Source: Sthenelais limicola
Taxonomy: Eukaryota; Annelida; Polychaeta; Phyllodocida; Sigalionidae
Direction: 5' to 3'
DNA: 64,000 bases
Assembly: GCA_942159475.1 (NCBI GenBank)
Contig: OW804102.1
Coordinates: forward strand, 20,774,684-20,838,683
Shown here piece after piece: positions 24,201 to 35,400 of the stretch. The notes under the pieces are model-generated. The model did not search any database and was not told the origin of the DNA. It was given only the letters and a program-made list of their open reading frames with translations. The translations under genes and the position numbers were made by a program. How positions within the stretch are numbered: the stretch's first letter is position 1; each line of letters begins with the position of its first letter.

Positions 24201-25864
24201 CACTATACATATTTTTTGGTTTTTCGCTGCAATTAAAACAGAATACAATGAAGCTATCCGCATTTATAAAATCATGATAATCAACTTTCCTTATACCAGT
24301 TGGCCATAATAGACCATGTGTAGTATCCTTGTATAACATACAATATACTTCCCTTACCGTCCCCATGACTTACAAGAGGTTTTATAATGCATTCAGGGTG
24401 GCTTTGAGATACGCTTTAATACCTGTCCAATTACGTAATTTAACCTCGTTAGGGAGTCTGTTCCAGGTAGAAGGCCCCAAGAAATATATATATATATATA
24501 TAAGAATTTTTATTCAGACAAATCAATATACAGTTACAATAATGAAAAGGGCTTGGACCTCTATACGCGCAAGCAAATAGATCTTCCGGCTAGTCCATTA
24601 GTGTAAATGACGCTAGGTATCAGTAAGAAAAGTCACCATACAAGCTTTTAGTTCCAGATTCATGGACAACAATAAGGAGACCATGTTTTAGTTGATAACA
24701 AATGTTTGTCTTAATTTTTTATTGTAAGCTCTCATACATGTATGATATTTTCAGCCTATGTCTATGTTTACAAAAACGTTACCTTGATATGTACACGTTA
24801 ATTACAACATCAATTAAAAGCTGATCATACAAAATTAAGATATACATGTCCATAACGAATATCTACCAATAATCCTTATTTATCTTTTCAATAATCACTG
24901 GTACACCCTTATTTTTACTAAGGACCTTATTAATGTAGAGCATGTCTGAAAAATTAAATTGCTTGTTATTGCAGGTCCTGTATTGTCCCATCGGTAAAAC
25001 AGGTAACACAGCTTGGCGCGGCAAATTATTACAGATGTCAGATAGGGGCAGGAAATCCTACAAAAAGTTCCGTGCAGGGAATTTAGGCAACGAATATCTA
25101 AAAAGGTGAGTTAGATACAATGTTGTTAACCTAATAGTTTCCCGGCTAAGTAATCAGAGAATATCCATCATTTTAAATGTCAAAATTATTTGGATATGTA
25201 AGGACAAAGTCAAGGTCAAGAACTGTTATTAATTTAAATGGCAATGCAAGAAAACAAGCAGATATAAGTTAATATGCCTTTTAAAATAAATGTGTTTAAC
25301 ATTCTGGCCAATAAAAACTTAATCTTAAAAGAAATGACAATACCTAAACATACATTGTTCTCATTGAAACGCAGCTTTGGCATCAGACGCTTCCATAATC
25401 ACAGTCAGGAGGAAAAAGACAAAATCTTCAATACCTACAAGAGATTCATGTTAGTAAGAGACCCTTTAGAGAGACTGATATCAGGCCATAAGCACCTGGC
25501 ACGCAGAATGTCACTGGCTAAATTTGCAGCACAACTGATGAACCCCACCAACAAGCTGTGGAAGACGTGTGACACCCTGCCTTCTATCACATGTTGTAAC
25601 CCTTGCTTCATGGACTACCACTTCATAGGACACTTTGACAACTATGTGGACGACTCATATTATATACTGAAGGAGTTTTTCAATGAGACTGAGTTAGTGT
25701 TTACAGATGCTCCACATGCCACCCATACTAACAAAGCGGTTGCCAGACGCCTCATTGGTGGCTTACCTGATGAGTTGAAGCTGCAGTTGTTTAAGTATTT
25801 TTTTGTAGATATGTACTTGTTCAGCTCTGATGATTATTCACTGGAGTTTTTAAAGCCGAAATAA
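21255..25864 (+). CDS. Carbohydrate sulfotransferase (HNK1ST/CHST8-14 type, Sulfotransfer_2), 3' three exons
   Basis: Golgi type II membrane enzymes of this family move sulfate from PAPS to glycan chains. Exon a (21255-21559, enters in phase 1, leaves in phase 0), exon b (24975-25105, leaves in phase 2) and exon c (25375-25864, TAA) join in frame into about 308 residues. The segment RFFVDHKHK at the end of exon a runs into VLYCPIGKTGNTAW in exon b, the 5'-phosphosulfate loop (usually CxxxKVxxTNW). Exon c has FMLVRDPLERLISGHK, the 3'-phosphate site with its conserved Arg and Ser, then CNPCFMDYHFIGHFDN, matching the family's CxPCxxxYxFIGxFE region. The catalytic fold looks complete; the exon with cytoplasmic tail and signal anchor is missing and must lie upstream. 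Exon c's acceptor (GAAACGCAG) is weak but is the one that matches phase and family length. Acceptor sugar is not predictable. Confidence 0.88.
22838..23188. mobile_element. Probable family E-related element
   Basis: Left GGGATTGGTCCACCAG and right GCGATTCCC/CTAGTGGACAAGGCGC resemble the family E ends in inverted orientation, about 350 bp apart. Interior not recognised. Confidence 0.45.
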
Positions 25865-26162
25865 TATTGGGTTATAGATGATTAAAATATTTCAATTGAC
25901 AAATGAAATGTTGTGATGACTGCACATAAGGTTTTCTGGATCCTGGTGTTGTTCCCCATGGATAGTCAATCGGGGTAAAGATGCATGCCAGTGCGGTCAA
26001 ATATGCACGGCAATCAGGTTAAAGATGCATTCTTTGAAATATTGATGTGACTGAAAAGCTTACCACAGAACGGCAACGGCAACGGCAATCAGAAGAAACT
26101 CTGAGATAAATCGTTATACCTATGTATCATTCATTCTGTGTTTCTACAAACTTTCTTTGTAA

Positions 26163-26442
26163 TGTTGTTACACCCTTGTGGGTATACTCTAATAATATCT
26201 ATATAATAATCCAAAAGTTTAAAATATAGGAGTCACAATAAAGACACGAGTAGTCAGGATGCTGTTCTAATCAGGAGTGAGTCTCTCAGCCTCAACTCTG
26301 TACTTTTATTGCCAAGGTTCCTGAAGGAATGCACTACCACCCTTTCTCCCCTAGTGGGATCTATACTATGGCGCCACCTATAGTTATGTCCGGTCGTTAC
26401 CTACCCTTTCTGGGAGTAACACCGCCACCTGACGGTATAACA
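26163..26442 (+). mobile_element. Possible solo LTR
   Basis: Runs from TGTTGTTACACC to GGTATAACA (TG..CA ends, short inverted termini), with CACAATAAAGAC as a possible polyadenylation signal. No exact target duplication, so only a candidate. Confidence 0.35.
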
Positions 26443-27625
26443 TAATCATGCGACGACTTTTTTATTCTATTCATAGCAGAATAGTGGAATGTGGGAAGAA
26501 TAATCTATGTGTATTAAACAAACTACTGAATTTCCTCGATGAGACTCAGTCACATCTCCTCCACAAGCAACTCAAACCATTTGTAGCTATTGTGAACGAA
26601 GAAATGACATATATATTAACACAAAAACAATCTATATATAAAAAGAAACTCGATTAGTCACTTAAACGCTAATGCATAGGACAACGTTATATTGTACAAA
26701 AGAGATAATTTGGTAATTAATCCCAAAAGTACATAATATTCGGCATTGAGTTAGATAATTGTAATACAAAGTCATAAACTGCATGAGTGATTCTTCTCGT
26801 CTGGTCATTTGTCCGAAGACAAACGCTCTTCCATGAGGACCAACTAGATTTGCTATATGTGTTTTATGAGCTTAGTCCTGGATGTATTTTAATCCTACAT
26901 AATAATAAGGCAAACTAGGTTGGCAAGGAGGACTAGCGTGGACGAGAACGCATGCGGATCTCCTTGAGTACTTAAATTTGTTGAAGGTTGTTGACTTGTG
27001 AAGCTCTATCCAGTGACCTTAGCTACGTTGGAGCTGATATGCATCATTTATATATATATGTGTGGTCCCTTTCAAAGGAACCGTCGGGAAAATTGATATG
27101 GTTTTCTCCCTGACAGGGACCTTGAATTAAATGTTCTACATGTGTAACTTTCTGTAAAATGAACCGCCTCTAAATGTCTCAGAAATAAACGTCCTGTGTC
27201 AACAATTATTATTATATATAATATATATATGATATAATAGTTTGTATTTCCGAAAGAACAGGAAATAAGGTAATTAAACAACAACAACGAGTTTAAAGGG
27301 TTATGTAAAAGCTGCAGCACAAAGTGTTCACAGTCGATCCATAATACTGGAGGGTGTTTGATAAAAATAAGATGAAATCGTACGATATTTTCTCCAACTA
27401 ATGCAATCGATACTTCCATTAATATCGAGTGTTCATATTCTATTACTTTATTATATAATATTACATAATTTTCCACCATTCTAGACCATTTTCCATAACC
27501 CCTAAATTCCAAAAGCTCCAAGAACACTAGATATATTTCATTCCTATATGTCTTAGCATAGCAGAAGGCTTCGCGCGGTAATACGCATTTGACCATTAGC
27601 TCCTAGGTTTGAAACAAGCACTCAC

Positions 27626-27658
27626 CACGGCAGCCATCATACTTGTATCTAGGTCACC
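27626..27658 (-). other. Candidate start exon (MMAAV)
   Basis: Minus strand: acceptor-like CCGCTACAG, 18 nt, then ATGATGGCTGCCGTG ending at a consensus GTGAGT donor. It looks like the first coding exon of a gene with a leader peptide, but no partner exon in phase 0 was found between here and the sulfotransferase, which is on the other strand. Confidence 0.22.
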
Positions 27659-28001
27659 CTGTAGCGGATCCCCTCGTGCGCGTGAGCATGTGCGTGTCAC
27701 TGCGGTAGGCCTTCTGTTTCTAAAACATCCTAATAATGATGGTGTTAATGTTGTGATGATGGTGATGATATTGTTGAACTTTAAGTAAGAAGTTATATAT
27801 TTTGTGAAAAAGCATCGAGGCCAGTGGGGTCAAAGCTGAGGAACAATCATGACGCCATCGCTCGCTAATCAAGCTCCTGACAGATAAACGGTCGCTACCT
27901 GGCGAATATCTTTTGTTATCTGAGAGAGGGGCGGGGAGCAAGTAGATAAGGGGACACAGGTTAAGGTGAGGGAGAGGGAAAAGCCTGGAAGCTGACCTGT
28001 G

Positions 28002-28458
28002 TTACACAGATATGACTTGTGAATAATTAATTAAGGTCTCTGCTTCATTTGTATTGTTATCATCCATGTATCTAGGTCTCTGATTGTATCCCTGCTGTGT
28101 AGGCACTGACCAGAGGTCAACTTGTGGAACCAAATCAGGGGCAGTTATTATGGGGGTCAGTGAATAAAATGATTCATTCTCTTCTTTGCTCTGGACCGGA
28201 ACATACATACTGTGTTGCGTGGACACTTTTCTCGCCCAGTTGGAGACAAACTCAACATTGGCTCCATAATCTTCAATATATTGATGTCATAGTATTTATT
28301 TCTGTATTCCTAATGTTTGGTTTCAGCTGGTTCCAAGTTCACTCAGACCGTAGCACAACGACTTCCTATCATTTCCGTTACATGGAAAAAATTGCGGAAT
28401 GAATTATGTTTTTACCGATTTGAGGAAGGAGGAATTCTTTGCTATTTTCCACAGACAT
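28002..28458 (-). other. Candidate two-exon coding unit or 3' terminal exon, unknown protein
   Basis: Minus-strand frame 28270-28002 is open for 88 codons to a TAA, with a protein-like composition (segments such as PQVDLWSVPTQQGYNQRPRY and LINYSQVISV) and no membrane segment. It enters in phase 1. A short upstream ATG exon, 28458-28416 (MSVENSKEFLLPQI), ends in phase 1 at a weak donor (GTAAAA), so the two can be joined into about 103 residues; the acceptor (TATTGAAG) has a poor pyrimidine tract. It may instead be the tail exon of a longer gene, or chance. No family recognised. Confidence 0.27.
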
Positions 28459-28944
28459 ACTGTCGACATTGAATGGTGTGAAGACATTTCTTAGCTTGGA
28501 TAGAAAATATGATCAGTTGAGCCTTGGCCACGCCCCCTCGCTAGTGCACCAGCAGTTCAACCAATCACAAGCCCGCATTCATAGCCCTAGGTTGTGTATC
28601 CCCTTAATTGGTCAAAACCAACATTTCTTGTTATGGCTCCGATAATTTGTACGGCCGAAGTGATCTTCCGTTCGTCTTGCAAACCATTTTCGTTATATAT
28701 TATATTATATCAATATCATCGATGTGGTTTTCTGGCACTAAAGAGCAGCAGTGGTTTTAATCGAACCTTATTTTCACCCGTTCTGCTTCCAAGTCATCAG
28801 TAAAGCTTATACATAATTGTTTCCTCATTGCGCCAATGAGGGCGCATTGGTCGGGAGGTGCAGGAGGAACTTCCGCTTCCGGCATCTTAGACAGCACTCT
28901 TCCTCACTCATCCTCCAGACCTCATAGGGTATAGACGTATCCAA

Positions 28945-29334
28945 TGATGTCATGTGTTCCAGGAAAATGAGTCACAAGTCGCAAAAAATGGATTTTGAGA
29001 TGTCATCAAAATGTTAGATCAAGCCGATTCCAATGATAGTAAACAGTTAGAGATCGCATAAGTATTTATATATTTGAAGTCTATATTTATATTTCTAAAA
29101 GAGTTGGCAATATTTCTGGGTGGACAGTTGCTAGCTAAATATACTCTATACGATGATCTTAGATATGCATGGATATATTTGATACACTGTCTTGAAATTT
29201 GGTAGATGTATTCAGGCTACAGACAGCGTTTAACAGCACGCCACACATATTCCTACAGATAGATCTTGTCAATAAAACACTTTGAAAAATATCATTTTTT
29301 GCGACTTGTGACTTATTTTCCTAAAACACATCAC
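28945..29334. mobile_element. MITE family B copy
   Basis: Same ends as the 12523 copy (AGGAAAATGAGTCACAAGTC; GACTTGTGACTTATTTTCCT) in opposite orientation, and the interior matches as reverse complement (CACTGTCTTGAAAT, TGGGTGGA). A lone end fragment is also seen at about 44998-45030. Confidence 0.75.
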
Positions 29335-29339
29335 ATATT

Positions 29340-30960
29340 ACCGGTATTTACATATTCCAGTTGAAGTTCGTTCTTTGCCCTCCCTTAGGCCAACCATAGT
29401 TTGTAATAGCCTCGTGAAGGGAATTTAATGAGAATGTTATGTTGGTAGATGTTAGGGTTATTGTATACTTACTTATTTATTCGATAATATAATTTTTGCA
29501 ATAAATAAGCGGCTCTCCTATTGGCTGATACGTTAAGGTCGTGATGTCATTGCGCACTCGGCCAATAGGAAGTCGTCTTACTAAAACTCTGGATCATACG
29601 CGTGAATGTGCGTAATATTATATGATATTAGGATTTCACATAATGTTATGCTCAACCACCCATCGGAATATGAAGTAGTAACATAAGTCCAATTTATAAG
29701 TTTGAAAAGTAAATTGTGATTGAATGGGTCACAGTGAGATGGTTCATGTTGGATAGATATTGGTGGAGTTGTCCCCATATAATAAAACCAAGATTGAAGT
29801 CCATCCTGGTGCAATTATCTTGGTTGAACGACTTTATTTCAAGTGTTTTGTTTCATATAAAATATTTCATTAGGTTTGTGCCACATTTGAAGAAAGGATA
29901 CTTAACCAAGATTGGAAGAAATGTAAAACCATGTGTACATATAAATTTATATATGAAAAAATAGGAAGCGTCACTGGGTTTGTCTAGAATATTTCTATAC
30001 GTAAATTGTGATGATAATTAATGATGTCTAAAGAAGCTCAATATATTAATGAATAACAGTTACCTAGATATATCTATTATTAAATATAAGTTTTCCATTA
30101 CGATATAAGAGTTATACTATTTGTGGCAGTCCTGTAATTCACATATTATTCATCCTTACTACTTCATTACATGGGTGAGGCGACCAAAGTGTGTACAAGT
30201 GGAATTAATAAATACAAGATTGATTAACAGAAAAAAACTAAGGAATACAAAATTCATTCATTTATAAGAGGACTTGATCTAAGAATGTGTTAACTACGTA
30301 AACACTCATGGCATTTATTTTAATTGTCAGAATCCAGTAAATATAATAAAATTGTGTCATAAACCTATCAGTTCATAATTTGGTACCCAGACCCATTTAG
30401 TATTAGTATAGTAAACATTCGTTAATTATATACCTCTAAATAGTTTATGGGTTTTGTAGGAAAATATTAACAATAAAGAGAACCGATTACCGTAATTCGA
30501 TGTCCTTTGTATTTTTGCAGATAGCACAACTGTTTGCGCTTGGTCTTTTCACTCAGGTATTTCAAGATGTATGTCTAAAACTCGTACCCATAGTGAAATA
30601 TTACATCCATGTACGCTTACACTAGCTGTGGACGTTTCGAGGGATGTGCTCTCGTATCCAATATCAAGCTTTCACCTGTGTTTGAAGCGAGCGCTTAAGA
30701 ACGTTTTTAAATCAACTGAAATTGCGTAACATTCTGTATCCTTTGTAGGAATATTGCATTCTGCAAATGGTTTCCTGAAGTTAATTGACATAGCAGGCGG
30801 AATTGACTATGAATCTATAGATCATGCCACTTCCATCAAGAATGTCTATTTAAATTCCAGACCTTCAATGCTACACATAAGTCGATGTTTGCCTTTTTCC
30901 ACTTCATTTAGTTTACATTAAAGGTGCATTACCTGCTAATTTCCCATAAAAATACAACTT
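29340..30960. other. No supported gene
   Basis: Several AT-rich open frames and one good plus-strand acceptor (TTTGTATTTTTGCAG at 30508-30522, then 36 open bases before GTATTT), too little for a gene call. Confidence 0.35.
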
Positions 30961-31075
30961 TGAGGTCAATTCATGGCTAACACATCCGAAGGGTTCCAAT
31001 ATAAAATATCAATATGAACAGATTTCATTCTTCTCTTCTTTGTGGAAATCCAAATCATTTTTAGTATCCTCTTAC

Positions 31076-31135
31076 CCGAAATACCACTGTAGAACAACAC
31101 AATACAAAGATAATGAAAACTTGAGAAAAAGCCAT
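31076..31135 (-). other. Candidate signal-peptide first exon, unknown gene
   Basis: On the minus strand an ATG in a good context (TTTCATGG) opens exactly 20 codons (MAFSQVFIIFVLCCSTVVFR) ending in phase 0 at a GTAAGA donor. The peptide has the hydrophobic core of a secretion signal. An AT-rich TATA-like stretch (GAATATATAC) lies about 40 nt upstream. No matching downstream exon could be assigned with confidence, so this is only a candidate. Confidence 0.33.
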
Positions 31136-31774
31136 GAAATACTGAATAAACACCAATGTTCATCAGTATATATTCAAATCTCTCTACAGTGCTAAGAATT
31201 AAAGAAACACTTGTGGGAAATGTTTGTGGTCGATTTAGCAGGGAATGCAGCTTTAAGGTGGTATCCTAATAGTTTGCCAAGCAAGCCTCTTCACCGGGGA
31301 GTAATGGTTGTGTCATGGTTCTCTGTGTCCATCCTTGGGGTCCGTCTGAATAGGAAGCACAATATGTCGTAGTTCAACATGACATTTATAGATGGATGTA
31401 GAATGACATGCTTTGAAGAAAATTCATTTAGAGATTAAAAATACTGAGCCCAAGACTTATAGAATAATGAAATTCAGTCGTGATTGTATCACTCTAAATA
31501 AATATCAAATAGTGTGGTTGTAGATGCCTTGTCCCCATGTATACCTCCCGCCCCTCCCTCCCCCACACCCATACAGTTTGACACTTAACCGGGGACACCC
31601 CTCCCCTTTCCACTCCCATTTCTTACATAATTGTATTGTTGTTTATATAGCTCCACACTATATATATATTATATATATACTAGCAAAGTACCCGTCCTCT
31701 GGACGGTCACCCTCTCTCCCCACACTTCCCCCTCTCCCTCTTTTCCCTCCCCCTTTTCTCTGACAATCATTTAG

Positions 31775-31971
31775 GAAATTTTCCTAAATTTGGCTGAGAA
31801 ATGATGAATACCGGGTATATCTGAATATATTTTGTATCTCATTGATTAAAAGTATCAGATCTGTTATGCTAAACTGTATTTTGAAGCTCATTTCTGTCTC
31901 AAATGTGGGTTATTTGAGAGGATTGGTGAAGGCGAATTGTACATTTTCTGAAAATCTGACCCATATAATTG
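31775..31971. mobile_element. MITE family A copy, left end truncated
   Basis: The right half and terminus (GGCGAATTGTACATTTTCTG, AAATCTGACCCAT) are intact; the left inverted repeat is replaced by unrelated pyrimidine-rich sequence. Confidence 0.7.
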
Positions 31972-32483
31972 TAAAATATCAGATTCTAAAGCCTTGGCAA
32001 ATTGAAGTAAATCCCACCTAGAATATTTATTCAGATTCTATACATGGGCCTGTAACTGGAAATTTTTACCTGATTTAAAAAATTTTGGTTAGGTCCCCCT
32101 GGACGTTGGTTGTGGGAAATGACGTAGTATCTCACAGGGGGTTTCCCAGGCTATAAATAGAGTGTAGAGATCGCAATTTAAAAAAGGCTTCAAAATCATA
32201 TTTCCACCCCAAATACCTTCACAAACCACAGACGACGACATCCAGAGAGGGGGGACAGACCTCTACAGATGAGTAAAGTGGTTTGTAAAATAACACATTC
32301 GGAGAACATTCTGGACAAAGAAAACCTTCTTTCTACCATTTCTTTTCTACCTCCTTTCCTAGAAATCGCTCTAGCCGTATATTATATGGATAATAGAATC
32401 TTTCGCAAAGTACACCCCGCCTCCCCCCCCCCCCCCGCAGTGGTTAAGTATTCATGAACGGTTCCTTATGACCTAACTCTTAC

Positions 32484-35400
32484 CTGTGAGTATGGAAGTC
32501 ACTACCCAGTGAGAGCGTATATGATAGGCTGTGGCTTCTGTTGTACGGTGACTATTTGAGGCTGGGGCCTGACCACCGCCGGTGCCATGGAGTAGACGGG
32601 CTGCACCATGGTGGGCCTAGGGGCAGTCATTATCGTGGCCTGTGGATAGAGTCAGTACAATGAGTTACAGTTTACAGGGTTTATACAAATGTATACGGTT
32701 TATCAGTGGTGACAGGGAGGTATGTACAGAGGGGGTAGTCGCGGTAGACTGATTCAAGCAGACCATGCATGTCCTGTATAATGGTGTGGCCACTGTATAC
32801 CAGGTGACACTGCAGAACTGTTTTTTTTACAGTACTACCTAGCCCAGGTAGGTTTGATTGGTCTTTTCCACAGCATACTATACACACACTTATATCAGTT
32901 GGCGCTAGTAGTAGTGGTGGCAGAACTGCAAACCACTTGGTGGACATACATGAACCTCACTACCACTCCCTCTGTATATACATCCCTGGTGGTGAAGGCT
33001 TTTCTGTAGTCTCTATATATATCATAATATGCACTTGCATGGTTTGGGTACTTTAGACATGTGTGATTTGATACTATGGTTTTCATAATGATCCACAAAA
33101 TAATGATGTTTGCAAGTTCTAATTGTATGGCATATATTTAACATGCCTGCCTTCATGTAGGGTCTACACAGGGAATAGTAAATCTTCATTGGTATATTTT
33201 AAGAACCAAATAAACTATCTAAAATTGTGTTATTGTATAGTATAAGAGTATTGGTAGCAATATTCATAAGGACACAATAAATAAGGACAACAATATTAAG
33301 TCCAATAACGTTTACATGTCCACACATGCATGTTGCCTACAACACATACATCTATAGCATTGAGATCCATGTAGAACATAAATTAAACAATTTCTAAAAT
33401 CTGAATGAAAGCTACACAGCAAGTCTAGACCAGAGACTTCAACATGTGTCTTTGTCATGACTAGAGACCTCTCAGTTATATTATAAATGTTGTAATAAAG
33501 AAAAGGAAATGATTGGAAATAGCAGATACGGGTGGCTGGATATGCACATATTTTTATTCAGGGTGGCCAACACACTCATGGAAGACTATTTTCCCAATAA
33601 GCATTGTCAATCAAATCTTCAAACACTACTATTTTATATATAGTATTTTAGAAAACAAAATACTATGAAAGGAATAAGTGTTGCGTGTATCTGTTTACAA
33701 ATGATTTTGTCAGTATTTACTATTACTGGAGTACAGCAGTGCTTCACAGTAATACAAATATTAAATTATAATTTTGCTCTATTCAGGGATTACTATATTT
33801 CATCCATTTTTTAATTTTTTTCTTCAGAATTTGTATAAAGCATATCCTCAGACAAGTCATATCAAACTATATAATAGATATTATGTTAAGGCACATTGTA
33901 GTAAACAAATGATAAATCATACAATCGAGGCCATTAACATTATGGGTTGTCGGCTCACGGTTTGACAATCTGTAATGGTCGACCATGGTCTTCTGCCCAC
34001 TGTTGTAGCTACTTAACAAGGAGTGGAGAAATGAGTAAGACTAGTCTACACAGTCTAATAAACAATAGATTAGTTGAATAGATATACATCGTGTGGGTGG
34101 TATGTCGTAGTCAGCAGGACAAGTGTGCTTGACTTTAACTCATGTGTGTTGGGTTAGCTGTGAGGATGCTTTTGTTTGTGGCTGTTTTTTGAAGTGTTCA
34201 TATGACCAAGGTGTGTTTTTTGCAGCTGATCTGAGTTTATTGGAGGCTTTTGCGCTCTTGTAGCATGGTGCGTTTATTAAGGGCCTAGTCCACTAAGCCG
34301 ATTCTCATGCGATTTTGCGCCGCAGAGGACTCTTTTGTACTACATTGTGTGAGAATCGCATGAGAATCGGCTTAGTAGACCAGGTACTTTAGGGTTTCTT
34401 TTGGGGCATGTGAATAGATAAGTTGTAGATGTGATTAGTGTTGTTAGTCTGTTGTTTTCTGAAGCGTTTGTACATTAGGCATAGGAGGCTCATGTCCCCA
34501 GTCGTTTTAGCTTCTCCAGTCCTACTGTTGGTTGGAAGCATGTCTGAGACAGAATTATATTTCTTTGTGTTTGTGATGATACGTACAACTCCTGATTGCA
34601 TGCGTCCCAGTTTGTTGTTGGTTGACTGTTTGGTTAACTTGTAGGCCTATATTGCGAAGTTGTAGTGAGGCTTTGTAATTCCGGAATGTTGATTATTGTG
34701 TCACAGCATATAATATATTATATATAACTATATGTCTGATGTCCGATGGTATACGATGTAGGCCTATAGAATAAATCTAATCTATTCTGTGCCTAGTTTC
34801 ATAGTAAACCTTTTCTATTCGTTTCTTAGTACTGTTAACAACAGGTTTAAATCCTATTTTGTTTTAGTCTCTATATTAAGGGCATTACCCTGGAAGAACT
34901 GACATAAAGCCAGAATGTGTATTACCCATTGTACAGTTATTGCAATGGAGAATACATGGGTCAGAGTTTCAGAAAATGTACAAATTGGCAGCTGTACACA
35001 TTTAGTAAATTCTGCTAAATTAAGCTGGAATTTGGTCAATAATAGGTAAATTCGAGTATATTTGGCATTGCATTGATTATAGCAATCCGTTTGGTTAGGT
35101 TGGACTGTATTTTGAACTTTATTTTCGTCTGAAATGTGGGTTATATGAGAGGATCGGTGAAGGCCAATTGTACATTTTCTGAAAATCTGACCCATATCTA
35201 TCTATCAATGACATGTTTAGTGCTTACCATGTCATCATCCACGCCCATGGGGCAGCAGGCCACAGTTCCAGCGAAGGAGGCAATAGTCAGTGAGAAGATG
35301 AGGAGGGCGGCAAAGAAGAGGAGTGGTACCAGGAAGCCTGGACAGTCGGAGCCATCATCCTCACATAACTGTAAGGCCATCACATAATTATATATATTGA

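Noticed and set aside
27072..27596. Minus-strand frame of 174 codons
   Set aside because: AT-rich region with runs of Ile/Tyr from simple sequence, no family match by eye; it begins inside what looks like an intron after the MMAAV donor.
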